Of a DNA stretch of 64,000 nucleotides, positions 27,105 to 35,786 are shown one piece after another (within the stretch, counting starts at the first letter, position 1; every line of letters starts with the position of its first letter). The position numbers were made by a program, and so were the translations under genes. Source of the DNA: Spirirestis rafaelensis WJT71-NPBG6 (GTDB lineage Bacteria; Cyanobacteriota; Cyanobacteriia; Cyanobacteriales; Nostocaceae); NCBI GenBank assembly GCA_019359015.1, contig JAHHID010000011.1, positions 60,815 through 124,814 on the forward strand, in the 5' to 3' direction. The notes under the pieces are model-generated. The model was not told the DNA's origin. It ran no database searches and saw only the letters and a list, made by a program, of their open reading frames with translations.

Positions 27105-28184
27105 TTAAATATATTTTTTGAGGACTTCGACGGTAGCAAGTCCGGTTTTTTCCCAATTGAATTGATTTGCCCTGGTGATGCTTTGGGCAGAAAGGCGATC
27201 GCGTAATTCTCTATCAGTAGCAATTGTTTGCATTGCCTCTGTTATTTCGCTGGTGTTGTAGGGATTAATCAAAATCGCTGCATCGCCGGCGACTTCTGGT
27301 AATGAGGAGAGATTGGAGGTGATGACCGGAGTACCGCAAGCCATTGCTTCTAAAACTGGGAAACCAAAACCTTCCCAAAGACTGGGAAAGACGAGGGCGA
27401 TCGCATTATTAATTATTTTCGGCAATTCGCTGTAAGATACGTAATCGAGGAATTTAATGCGATCGCTTATGCCTAGTTCTTCTGCAAGCGATCGCAAAGC
27501 TGGAGTATAACGTGCATCGGTTGATCCGGCTAACCATAGTTCGTACTCCTTACAATTAGGAATTGCAGCAAAAGCAGCAATTAGTCTATGCAGGTTCTTA
27601 TAAGGGTCGTGGCGTCCAATATAAAGATAGTAGAAGCGATCGTCTCCCCCTCTCCCAAACAAAGGGCGAAAATGATTACCATCATGCGCTAAAGGAATAG
27701 GCGTAATTTTCCTCGCGGTAATTTTACAAAACTTAATAATGTCGTTTGCTGTAGCCTGGGAATTGCAGATAACGTGTTGTGCTTGGGCAACGATTTGGGG
27801 AATATAGTAGCGATAATAAGGCAACAAAGGTGAAAAGCGTTTGGGAAAGCGCAACGGGATAAAGTCGTGAACCATCACAACAAATCGACAGTGAGAAAAT
27901 AAAGGTGCTTCCGGCAGAGGAGAAAATAAAAGTTGTGATTTCAGCTTTTTAGAAATTTGTGGCAGTTCAAATTGTGTCCAAAGTAAGCGATTTAAATGCC
28001 CTTTTGTGCCTTGAGCCGGAGTAAGATTATCTGGGACAGGATAGCAATTAAATTCGCAGTAATTTTGTGCCGTTAATAAAGTTGGGTTAAGAACTTTTAA
28101 ATAGGGAAAAAGATTTGTGGCATAGTTACTTATACCTGTGGGCTTGGAAAAAATAATTGATAAATTAACTAATATATTGCTCAT
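27105..28184 (-). CDS. Family 4 glycosyltransferase
   Basis: A 359-residue GT-B fold enzyme. The C-terminal half has FYYLYIGRHDPYKNLHRLI, ELWLAGSTDARYTPAL, GISDRIKFLDYVSYSELP and the retaining-GT4 EGFGFPVLEAMACGTPVI (E-x7-E) sequence. The N-terminal acceptor domain starts MSNILVNLSIIFSKPTGISN. The substrate is unknown; mannosyl- or rhamnosyltransferases of this shape are common. It is the last gene of the minus-strand glycan cluster, separated from it by an IS630 copy inserted immediately upstream. Confidence 0.88.
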   Translation of the reverse strand: MSNILVNLSIIFSKPTGISNYATNLFPYLKVLNPTLLTAQNYCEFNCYPVPDNLTPAQGTKGHLNRLLWTQFELPQISKKLKSQLLFSPLPEAPLFSHCRFVVMVHDFIPLRFPKRFSPLLPYYRYYIPQIVAQAQHVICNSQATANDIIKFCKITARKITPIPLAHDGNHFRPLFGRGGDDRFYYLYIGRHDPYKNLHRLIAAFAAIPNCKEYELWLAGSTDARYTPALRSLAEELGISDRIKFLDYVSYSELPKIINNAIALVFPSLWEGFGFPVLEAMACGTPVITSNLSSLPEVAGDAAILINPYNTSEITEAMQTIATDRELRDRLSAQSITRANQFNWEKTGLATVEVLKKYI

Positions 28185-28206
28185 TTATTCAAACTTAACT
28201 CTTTCA

Positions 28207-29237
28207 TATAGCGTTTCCCACTCTCATGAGGTACAGTAGCAACAGTGAGTAAACCAGCTACGAATATCTTTTAGAGATACTTTATCAAAGGCTTCTTCAA
28301 TTGCTTTTGCTAAAGAAGGATAATTTCTAGCACCGACATAACGCAATATACTCTTAATCTTTGACCAGCAGTTTTCAATTGGAGAGAATTCAGGAGAGTA
28401 AGGTGGTAGGTAAATCACTCTAGCCCCTGCCTGATTAATCAATGCCTCGATTTCACCTCCTTTATGGATTGAGCAGTTATCCATGACAACACAGGCTCCT
28501 GCCCAAAGCTTAGGAACTAATTTTTGTGAAATGAATGCTTCAAAGGTAAGTCCGTCAGTTGCGCCAAGTAGACTGATTTGAGTAAGTAACCCACTGAGCG
28601 CGATCGCACCAATTAAAGAGACGTTTTTACCTCGTTTATGAGGACGGGATGCGATCGCTCGTTGTCCTTTAGGTGAGCGAGCAAATAAACGCACTAAAGA
28701 TAAATTTATACCACACTCATCAATGAAGATTAGGTTTTCGGCGGGGATACCCTCAAGTAGTTGCCAGAATTATAGCCGTAGTAATTGAACCCGCTCACTT
28801 TCTTTTTCGGTTGGGTGCAGTGTTTTTTTTGACGCTCAAGTTTAGAAAACGCAACATTCTATCCAGGGTTGAGCGACCGATGAGGACTCCTGTTTGCTCC
28901 TCTAATTGACCGCGAAGTTCGTTCAATGTTGCATCATTATTAGCTTTTACGATTGAAGATAGAACGCTTAATTGCTCCTCCGAGAGTTTAGTTGGCGTTT
29001 GGGAAGTGCGAACTTTGGGTGCAATAGTTCCAGCCTCTCGATATCGTTTCAGTAATTTTTCAATAAAACTCAAGGTTACTCGAAATCGTTTTGCTAACTG
29101 GCGTTGAGAAATACCACCATTGCTGTATGTATCAATAATTTTTTGACGTAAGTCCAGCGAGTATGCCTTCATTTCTATTTGAGTAAAATGCACAACCTAT
29201 TTCTCAATCGTACCTCACTAGACCGGGAAACGCTATA
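28207..29237 (-). mobile_element. IS630-family insertion sequence, inactive copy
   Basis: About 1.03 kb bounded by imperfect terminal inverted repeats TATAGCGTTTCCC-x-x-TCT-x-x-TGAGGTAC, with TA at each end as expected of IS630 target duplication. It contains a two-part transposase reading frame, damaged by a nonsense codon. It sits between two glycosyltransferase genes and probably interrupts their co-transcription. Confidence 0.88.
28224..29172 (-). pseudogene. IS630 transposase, frameshifted and with a nonsense codon
   Basis: The N-terminal part (ATG at 29172; frame closes at 28795) carries a helix-turn-helix (MKAYSLDLRQKIIDTYSNGG, ISQRQLAKRF). The catalytic part continues in the +1 frame as ESERVQLLRL, then an in-frame TAA (28770-28772), then FWQLLEGIPAENLIFIDECG with the first catalytic Asp, CVVMDNCSIHKG and SPEFSPIENCWSKIKS with the DDE residues. 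The shift near AAAAAGAAAG may be the family's programmed frameshift, but the TAA (probably from CAA) is a true lesion, so this copy should be inactive unless complemented. Confidence 0.85.
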
Positions 29238-29286
29238 AATCTGACAGTGGGCAATTTGGCAATTGGCTGAAAATAAGTTCAAAATG

Positions 29287-30117
29287 TTATCCTCGGAAAT
29301 AAATTAACACACCGTAAACTTTACCCAACCCTATTTTAGGTTTGACAAACATTAATAATATGGCATAACAAATTAACCTAATTAGTCTCAACATAAAAAC
29401 TAAGTTATTTGTATGCTTTTCTAAACTTAATAAATAACTGTATGTACTATATTTGATTTTTAAAAAAACATTTCTATTAGTAATTGACGAAGGCTGATGC
29501 AATACACCAAACTGCTTTGTTATTGCAATCAAATATCCTTCATTGGCGTAACGCCTGCAAAATTCAAAATCTTCATAATAGAGAAAGTAAGCAGGGTCAA
29601 ATAACGGACATTCACCAAAATTAGCAAGATTGATTATGAGACTACAGCCGGAAACCCAATCACAAGCAACATACTCCGCATCTGTATTTGTTAACATATC
29701 TTGAGTCATAATTGAGCCAGTTGTGCGAATAAAGCGACCGCCAGCAAACCAGACTTCACCTGTGGGAGTATGAATAATTGTGCCGAGAATTGAAATTTCT
29801 GGATGTAATTTAAAAAAATGGGTAATATCTAAAGTATTTTCTGGCAGATAGGCATCGGGATTAATTATCCAAATAATAGCCTCAGTATCCTGAGTGTAAA
29901 TCCATTTAATTCCTAAGTTGCACGCATTGCCAAAACCGAGATTACTACCGGCATCAATAATCATAACTGATTCACTCTGAAGATTATTAATAGAATCATC
30001 TTCAGGTGAGTTATTGATGATAACTGTTTTGTACTGAATACTTATGCAAGACAGAGAACTGATTAATTGAGCAACAAGATTTGTTGAATAATAATTAACT
30101 GTTAAAAAATAAATCAC
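29287..30117 (-). CDS. Family 2 glycosyltransferase (rhamnosyltransferase-like)
   Basis: A 276-residue GT2 enzyme with IYFLTVNYYSTNLVAQLISS, NLGFGNACNLGIKW and IIWIINPDAYLPE (DxD-type metal site), then VSGCSLIINLANFG and YFLYYEDFEFCRRYANEG, which fits rhamnosyl-type GT2 proteins. Its start overlaps the rfbA stop by four bases, indicating translational coupling with dTDP-rhamnose synthesis. That supports, but does not prove, dTDP-rhamnose as donor. An IS630 copy follows 50 bases downstream. Confidence 0.87.
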   Translation of the reverse strand: MIYFLTVNYYSTNLVAQLISSLSCISIQYKTVIINNSPEDDSINNLQSESVMIIDAGSNLGFGNACNLGIKWIYTQDTEAIIWIINPDAYLPENTLDITHFFKLHPEISILGTIIHTPTGEVWFAGGRFIRTTGSIMTQDMLTNTDAEYVACDWVSGCSLIINLANFGECPLFDPAYFLYYEDFEFCRRYANEGYLIAITKQFGVLHQPSSITNRNVFLKIKYSTYSYLLSLEKHTNNLVFMLRLIRLICYAILLMFVKPKIGLGKVYGVLIYFRG

Positions 30118-31190
30118 GTCAGTTCGATGTGACAGTCATCTCCTATCATAAACCGCAAGGCTTTGGGGCGACGAGGTGCAATTGTTAACTGTGCGCGTTG
30201 CCCAATTACACTATCAATAATACGTTGATGAATACCGACTATTTTCGCATTTTCTAAAACAACGCTATGTTCTAAATCGGTATCGATTAAGGTTACATTA
30301 TCGGCGATGCTACTATAAGGACCAATAAAGCAGTTTTCTAAATGACAATCGCTACCAATCACTACCGGACCGCGAATTGTGCAATTAATTATTGTAGACC
30401 TTTCACCGATTTGCACTCGTCCAATAACCTGACTTTCAGAGTCTACTATACCTAAAATTGATTTTGTCAGATAGGTGTCAAGAATCAGTCGATTAGCTTC
30501 TAACAAGTCATCTTTTTTCCCAGTGTCTAACCACCAGCCTTCAAGTTGACAAGCCATAACTGATGATTGTCGATCAATTAAGCATTGAATAGCATCGGTG
30601 ATTTCTAGTTCACCTCTGGTGGAGGGTTGGATGTGAGCGATCGCCTCATGAATGATATGAGAAAAGAAATAAACTCCCACTAATGCCAAATTTGAGGGGG
30701 GAATTTTCGGTTTCTCAATCAATTGCAACACTCGCCCTGTTTCATCTACTTTTGCCACCCCAAAGGCGCTAGGATTGGCAACTGGACGCAGGAGAATCAA
30801 CGCATCTTGGGGTTCTTGGATAAATTTCTTCAAAAAGTAACTCAAGTCGCCTTGTTGAATCACATTATCGCCTAAGTACATGACAAACGGGGAATCTCCC
30901 AAAAAGGGACGGGCGACTTGCACTGCATGAGCAAGTCCTGCTGGCTTATCTTGTAAGATGTAGGTGATGTTAGCCCCGAAACGTTCTCCATTTCCTGTTT
31001 TTGCCTGAACTTCTGCCCCCGTCTCTGGGCTGATGATGATGCCAATATCAGTAATACCGGCAGTAACCATTTCTTCGATGCCATACCACAAAATTGGTTT
31101 ATTGGCAACTGGTACGAGTTGTTTTGCCCCGGTGTAGGTAAGAGGGCGCAAGCGTGTACCTTTACCACCAGAGAGAATTAGTGCTTTCAT
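30114..31190 (-). CDS. rfbA: Glucose-1-phosphate thymidylyltransferase, long form
   Basis: Makes dTDP-glucose from dTTP and glucose-1-phosphate, the first committed step to dTDP-rhamnose. The 358-residue protein starts MKALILSGGKGTRLRPLTYT, the nucleotidyltransferase signature, with KPILWYGIEEM, MYLGDNVIQQG (metal-binding Asp) and LIEKPKIPPSNLALVGVY. About 110 extra residues form a left-handed beta-helix (IGRVQIGERSTIINCTIRG, IGSDCHLENCFIGPYSSIAD), as in the long (StrD/RmlA-long) subfamily. It sits between rfbD and a GT2 gene on the same strand. Confidence 0.92.
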   Translation of the reverse strand: MKALILSGGKGTRLRPLTYTGAKQLVPVANKPILWYGIEEMVTAGITDIGIIISPETGAEVQAKTGNGERFGANITYILQDKPAGLAHAVQVARPFLGDSPFVMYLGDNVIQQGDLSYFLKKFIQEPQDALILLRPVANPSAFGVAKVDETGRVLQLIEKPKIPPSNLALVGVYFFSHIIHEAIAHIQPSTRGELEITDAIQCLIDRQSSVMACQLEGWWLDTGKKDDLLEANRLILDTYLTKSILGIVDSESQVIGRVQIGERSTIINCTIRGPVVIGSDCHLENCFIGPYSSIADNVTLIDTDLEHSVVLENAKIVGIHQRIIDSVIGQRAQLTIAPRRPKALRFMIGDDCHIELT

Positions 31191-31244
31191 AAGGGTTAGG
31201 AGTTGTAGAGACGCGATATATCCCGTCTGTTAGTGGTTTTTGTT

Positions 31245-31285
31245 CAACCAACAACTATCAACTATCAACTATCAACCAACAAATA
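31245..31285. repeat. Heptamer repeats (ACTATCA) between rfbD and rfbA
   Basis: Several copies of CAACTATCAACTATCA-type heptamers within the 95-base rfbD-rfbA gap. No gene. Confidence 0.6.
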
Positions 31286-32170
31286 TCAGTTAACAACTAA
31301 CTCCTTTAACATTTTCCGAAGTCTTTGTCGCCAATGGGGGGGATAAGTTCCCAGAACTGCGGATATTTTCTCACAAGCAAGGACGGAATAGGCAGGGCGA
31401 CAAGCTGGTGTGGGATATTCGGGAGTGGTAATGGGGACAACTCGTTGGATTTTCAGGGGGAAGCCTAGTTGTTGTGCTTCTTCAAAGATAGCAACGGCGA
31501 AGTCGTACCAGCTAGCAACACCGCTGTTTGTGTAGTGATAGATCCCGGCGATTTTGGTGGTAATTCTATTTTCAATTAAAGAGGCGATCGCACCCGCTAT
31601 ATCTTTCGCCCAAGTAGGGCTACCAATTTGATCGGCAACAACGCGGATTTCTTCTTTTTCTGCACCCAATCGCAGCATAGTTTTGACAAAGTTGCTTTTG
31701 CCATATGTTCCATACACCCAAGCAGTGCGAAGAATCAGGTAATCGTTGCAAGTATGCCGAATCGCTTCTTCTCCTGCAAGTTTAGTTTTACCGTAGACAC
31801 TTAGAGGATTAGTTGCGCTACTTTCTTGGTAGGGGCTGCAAGATGAGCCATCAAAGACGTAATCGGTGGAAATATGAATTAAAAAAGCTCCTAGTTTTTG
31901 GCTTTCTTCCGCGAGAATCAGAGGTGCTGTTGCATTGATAATTTTTGCTAGTTCTGGTTCGCTTTCGGCTTTGTCAACAGCGGTGTAAGCAGCAGCGTTG
32001 ATGATGATTTGTGGTTGGTTTAAAGCAATGATGCTGCGGAGAATATCCGGCTGGGTAAGGTCTACGGTGGGGCGTGCAACTGTAATGATATTACCGTCAG
32101 GGGTGAGAATTGTTTCTAGTTCTTTGCCCAGTTGACCATTATTGCCGATCAGCAAAATTGATTTACTCAT
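31286..32170 (-). CDS. rfbD: dTDP-4-dehydrorhamnose reductase
   Basis: NADPH-dependent last step of dTDP-L-rhamnose synthesis. The 294-residue SDR protein has ILLIGNNGQLGKELETIL (Rossmann loop), INAAAYTAVDKAESE, STDYVFDGSSCSPYQE, the YGKTKLAGEE active-site Tyr-Lys pair, and AWVYGTYGKSNFVKTMLRL. It is first in the rfbD-rfbA-GT2 sub-operon. On its upstream side lies the plus-strand CAP-domain gene, which separates it from rfbC. The rfbB gene (dTDP-glucose dehydratase) is not in this window. Confidence 0.94.
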   Translation of the reverse strand: MSKSILLIGNNGQLGKELETILTPDGNIITVARPTVDLTQPDILRSIIALNQPQIIINAAAYTAVDKAESEPELAKIINATAPLILAEESQKLGAFLIHISTDYVFDGSSCSPYQESSATNPLSVYGKTKLAGEEAIRHTCNDYLILRTAWVYGTYGKSNFVKTMLRLGAEKEEIRVVADQIGSPTWAKDIAGAIASLIENRITTKIAGIYHYTNSGVASWYDFAVAIFEEAQQLGFPLKIQRVVPITTPEYPTPACRPAYSVLACEKISAVLGTYPPHWRQRLRKMLKELVVN

Positions 32171-32675
32171 TTTATTAGCTATAAATCTCGCTGTTGGGTC
32201 AAAACCCCATCAAAAGCCTAATGCTAACCATACCATTAGGCACAACTTTTTTAGAGTTTAGTACTACAAAATCTTAATCAAGAAAGTCCATTTTGATAGC
32301 TTTGAACACTTCTTTTTTATACCATCAGATAAAATTAATACATAACCTATACTTATTCTTAATGCCACATTAAATCAGTATTTGCTACTCGTTAATTTTT
32401 TTGGGGATCGCTTACTTAGTCTAATTTTTAGGAAATTTTAGACTTTTCGAGGATTTTGAGCGATCGCGCAATCATTAATACCTGGCTTCTGATTTTGTAT
32501 CTAATGACAGATACAAGTTTTGGTGTAGTCACTCTGATACAATACCTACGTGTGTTCCCAGAAAAATTAAGTGTCCTTATAACCCTAAAAGTTTTTCATT
32601 TTAGGGTTAGAAGTTCTATGGCATAGGGAATACTAAATTCAAGAAAAAGTAGACACTAATAAGTCAAACTTACCT
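32171..32675. other. 505-base divergent gap upstream of rfbD and the CAP protein gene
   Basis: AT-rich region between rfbD (minus) and the CAP-domain gene (plus). Apart from the hairpin at 32581-32608 and one HIP1 site near 32461 I see no feature. Two promoters are expected here. Confidence 0.4.
32581..32608 (+). promoter_or_regulatory. Perfect 10-bp hairpin in the leader of the CAP-domain gene
   Basis: AACCCTAAAA, loop GTTTTTCA, TTTTAGGGTT; it ends 67 bases before the ATG. It may be an mRNA-stabilising or attenuating leader structure, or the terminator of a short transcript. The assignment is inference. Confidence 0.4.
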
Positions 32676-34103
32676 ATGCCCATAAATTTATTCGACGCGA
32701 ATTTTTATCGCGCCGCAAATTCTGATTTGCTCGGTTTGAATGATGCACAAGCATTATCACATTTTGAGAAATACGGTCTAGACCAAGGTCTTCGTTTTTC
32801 TCCAATTGTGGATCTAAACTTCTATCGTGCAAGCAATAGTGACTTGGCTAGCTTCAGTAACAAACAAGCATTTGAGCATCTAGAAAAATACGGTGTAGCT
32901 GAAGGACGCAAATTTTCACCGTTGTTCGATATCAATTTTTATGTTGCTGATAATCCTGATGTAGCTCAAGTTTACAATCGTAGCAAAGAGGGCGCATTTA
33001 ATCACTTTGAAACTTATGGACTGAATGAAGGACGCACATCTTCAGTTGCCTTTGATGTGAATTACTATCGAAATGCTAACGCGGATTTAGCGGCAAAAAA
33101 GCTAAATAATCAGGAACTTTTAGACCATTTTGCACTTTTTGGAGAAAATGAGGGACGCGCATCAGCAGAGGCTTTCAACGCGAAGTTTTATCTGGGTAAC
33201 AATTCTGATTTAGCAAATTTTAACTACTATCAAGCATTGCAACACTTTGTTTATTATGGCTTGCCTGAGGGTCGTAATGCTAGCGAGTATATTAAGAGCG
33301 ATCGCGTCGGTAATATATTGAATCAGGCTCACAAGTTAGCTATAGACTCTAAAGAAGTAGTCTTTAGAGACTCTGTAGGTAATGCTGACAAGACCGACTT
33401 TTTTAGCGTCAATTTGGGTCAAATTAGTAACTTGAAAGTAGTCGTGAATGGTTTGGTTGCGAATGCAGATGTAGATGTGCTCAATAGCAACGGAGAAGCG
33501 ATCGCTCGTGGAAGTAATGGTGGTAATGCTAGTGAATTGTTGAATCTCAGCAACTTACAGGCTGGAACTTACTACATCCGGGTTTACCAGGCTGCTGAGG
33601 CAGGCGATAGTAATTACAATTTGAGCCTGTCTGCTCAATCTGCGATCATAGCTACATCTCCCACAGCTGAGTCTCCCAACTTGCCATCATCTGGCAATTC
33701 TTTTATAAATCGCGTTTTGGAGTTGACGAATGCTCAACGCCTTCAAGCTGGTGCGGTTCCATTAACGTTGAATAGTAAGTTGAATAATTCTGCTCAAGCG
33801 CATAGTGAAGACATGGCGCTTCATGACTTTTTTGCCCATAAGGGTTCAAACGGATCTTCAATGGGCGATCGCGCTAAAGCATCAGGCTATCAATTTTCTC
33901 GACTTGGAGAAAACATTGCCGCAGGCTACGCTACACCTGAAGATGTTGTTCAAGGATGGATGAACAGTCCAGGACATCGCGCTAACATTCTTAATCCCAG
34001 TTATCGAGAAATTGGCATTGGTTACTATTACCTCGCAAATGATACGGGGAATGTCAATGAGCACTTCTACTGGACGCAAGATTTCGGTGTAATTTCTACC
34101 TGA
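32676..34103 (+). CDS. CAP/SCP-domain surface protein with N-terminal repeats and PPC domain
   Basis: A 475-residue protein of three parts. Residues 1-210 hold five ~42-residue repeats with the pattern FD-x-N-FYRA-x-N-x-DLA ... A-x-x-HFE-x-YG-x-x-EGR, a module common in large extracellular cyanobacterial proteins. Residues about 225-320 form a pre-peptidase (PPC) beta-sandwich (DFFSVNLGQISNLKVVVNG, LQAGTYYIRVYQ). Residues 345-475 form a CAP domain (FINRVLELTNAQRLQAGAVP, LGENIAAGYATPEDVVQGWM, SPGHRANILNPSYREIGIGY). No Sec signal peptide is seen, so secretion may be by a type I route. It is the only plus-strand gene inside the glycan cluster. Confidence 0.88.
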   Translation: MPINLFDANFYRAANSDLLGLNDAQALSHFEKYGLDQGLRFSPIVDLNFYRASNSDLASFSNKQAFEHLEKYGVAEGRKFSPLFDINFYVADNPDVAQVYNRSKEGAFNHFETYGLNEGRTSSVAFDVNYYRNANADLAAKKLNNQELLDHFALFGENEGRASAEAFNAKFYLGNNSDLANFNYYQALQHFVYYGLPEGRNASEYIKSDRVGNILNQAHKLAIDSKEVVFRDSVGNADKTDFFSVNLGQISNLKVVVNGLVANADVDVLNSNGEAIARGSNGGNASELLNLSNLQAGTYYIRVYQAAEAGDSNYNLSLSAQSAIIATSPTAESPNLPSSGNSFINRVLELTNAQRLQAGAVPLTLNSKLNNSAQAHSEDMALHDFFAHKGSNGSSMGDRAKASGYQFSRLGENIAAGYATPEDVVQGWMNSPGHRANILNPSYREIGIGYYYLANDTGNVNEHFYWTQDFGVIST

Positions 34104-34238
34104 TATCAAAATATTCAATTGATTAATCATGGCGATCACACGCTTCTGAGAACAAATAACATGCGATCGCACGCTTGGTTGTTTAATAATGCTGCCGATA
34201 CCTTCTGAGGCTTATCGTCAAACATCGTTGGGCGATCG

Positions 34239-34787
34239 TCAGAGAAATACCTCAGCTATTGCGAAAGGTTTACCCGCTTGGTCTTTGGCAGATAGAATTG
34301 GTGATGCGCTAAGATGCCAATCTATGGCTAAATCTAGATCGTTCCAAACAATACAGCGATCGCCTTGGGAATTATAGTAATCTGTAGTTTTGTAAAGAAC
34401 TTCCGCAACTTCGGAAAGCACCAAGAAACCGTGAGCAAAGCCTGGTGGTATCCAAAGTTGACGTTTATTTTCGGCACTAAGTTCATAACCCACCCATTGA
34501 CCGAAAGTAACAGAACTTTTTCTAATATCTACAGCTACGTCAAAGATATTACCAACAACGACGCGGACTAATTTACCTTGGGGTTGTAGGATTTGGTAAT
34601 GTAGCCCTCGCAAAACGTTTTGCTTAGAGAACGAGTGATTGTCTTGAACAAAGTTGAGATTGATACCTGTTTTATCTATAAATTTTTGCTGATTGTATGA
34701 TTCAAAAAAAAAGCCGCGATTATCAGCAAAAACTTGGGGTTCTATGAGTAAGACATCAGGTATACCATTAGTAGGTTCGATGTTCAT
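34239..34787 (-). CDS. rfbC: dTDP-4-dehydrorhamnose 3,5-epimerase
   Basis: Third enzyme of dTDP-L-rhamnose synthesis. The 182-residue cupin-fold protein has GFFFESYNQQKFIDKTGI, FVQDNHSFSKQNVLRGLHYQ (catalytic His in RGLHYQ), GKLVRVVVGNIFDVAVDIRK, LWIPPGFAHGFLVLSE and the catalytic-type YYNSQGDRCIVWNDLDL. Length and motifs are typical. It ends a run of glycan genes on the minus strand. The CAP-domain gene (plus) converges on it and splits it from rfbD-rfbA. Confidence 0.95.
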   Translation of the reverse strand: MNIEPTNGIPDVLLIEPQVFADNRGFFFESYNQQKFIDKTGINLNFVQDNHSFSKQNVLRGLHYQILQPQGKLVRVVVGNIFDVAVDIRKSSVTFGQWVGYELSAENKRQLWIPPGFAHGFLVLSEVAEVLYKTTDYYNSQGDRCIVWNDLDLAIDWHLSASPILSAKDQAGKPFAIAEVFL

Positions 34788-34864
34788 TAAATATTTTTAT
34801 GCGCTGCTTTTTCAGGGTTATAGCATCTTTATTTGTAATTAAAATGAGGATTTTTAATAGTTGA

Positions 34865-35779
34865 CTACCAAGTTTTCCCAAGCTTACCTTTTAAACCATG
34901 AAAAGTTCCTAATAAGCAAGCCCAAACTTTTATCACTTTATCTTCAGAATCATATATTAATATAAAAGCTGTGGTACGGATTAAAAATTTTAAGCGTCGC
35001 AGACAGCTTTTTAATTTATACCATCCTTTTGCATAACGTGTGGATAGATATGTGTGGTTTCTACAAATATAGTAGTGCCGAAGAGCAGAGTATTTTTGTA
35101 TAAAAATTTCTTTATTAATAAACTTAACTTTAATAGGCTGACCAAAGTTATGGTACATAATTGCACTAGGGACAATTAAATTTTTAAAACCTTTTTGTCT
35201 AATACGTAATCCATAATCAAGGTCAATGCCATCAATAAATAAATCTCCTCTAGGAGGCGAAATAGTTTTTGCTACACTCAGCGCAATTAGAGAACCGGAG
35301 GTAATAGGCGCATCACACTCATAAAAACGAACTTTGCTAATATGCTTACAAGCAGTAAAGCGATCGCAATTATATATTACGCCCTCTACAACTTCATTTG
35401 TTCTTTTATCTATAGGAGTAGGAGCGATAATTCCAATTTTGTAATTATCGCTTCCCAGTTTATCGTAGGTTTCTAAGAGAGTTTCAAGACAGTTAAGAGT
35501 GGGTACGCTATCCTGATCAAATGTCCACAAAAAGTCGTACCCTTGGCTAATTGCCCACTCTATTGCTATCCTTAAACCCTCTCCAATACCAATATTACTT
35601 GGGTGATGACTTATTACAATTGAACTGTCAGTATTTTTTAGTAGTGAAACAGGCGAATTGTCTAATACAAAGACAGCACTAACTTTGTAAGTTTGTTGAC
35701 TAATTGCCTGAATACACTGATTCAAAGCTGCATAATCCTTGTAAGCAGTAATGTAAGCCGCTACTTTGTTTCTCCTCAC
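34865..35779 (-). CDS. Family 2 glycosyltransferase, rhamnosyltransferase-like
   Basis: A GT2 enzyme of about 304 residues with AAYITAYKDYAALNQCIQ, AVFVLDNS, SNIGIGEGLRIAIEWAISQG, FLWTFDQDSVPTLNCLE (DQD metal site) and DLFIDGIDLDYGLRIRQKG, as in WbbL/RfbF-type rhamnosyltransferases. I prefer the GTG at 35779 (8 bases after the epimerase stop, with AAGG upstream) over a TTG at 35830 that would overlap the epimerase by 44 bases. Neighbouring rfbC supports dTDP-rhamnose as donor; the acceptor is unknown. Confidence 0.87.
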   Translation of the reverse strand: MRRNKVAAYITAYKDYAALNQCIQAISQQTYKVSAVFVLDNSPVSLLKNTDSSIVISHHPSNIGIGEGLRIAIEWAISQGYDFLWTFDQDSVPTLNCLETLLETYDKLGSDNYKIGIIAPTPIDKRTNEVVEGVIYNCDRFTACKHISKVRFYECDAPITSGSLIALSVAKTISPPRGDLFIDGIDLDYGLRIRQKGFKNLIVPSAIMYHNFGQPIKVKFINKEIFIQKYSALRHYYICRNHTYLSTRYAKGWYKLKSCLRRLKFLIRTTAFILIYDSEDKVIKVWACLLGTFHGLKGKLGKTW

Positions 35780-35786
35780 AAATACC

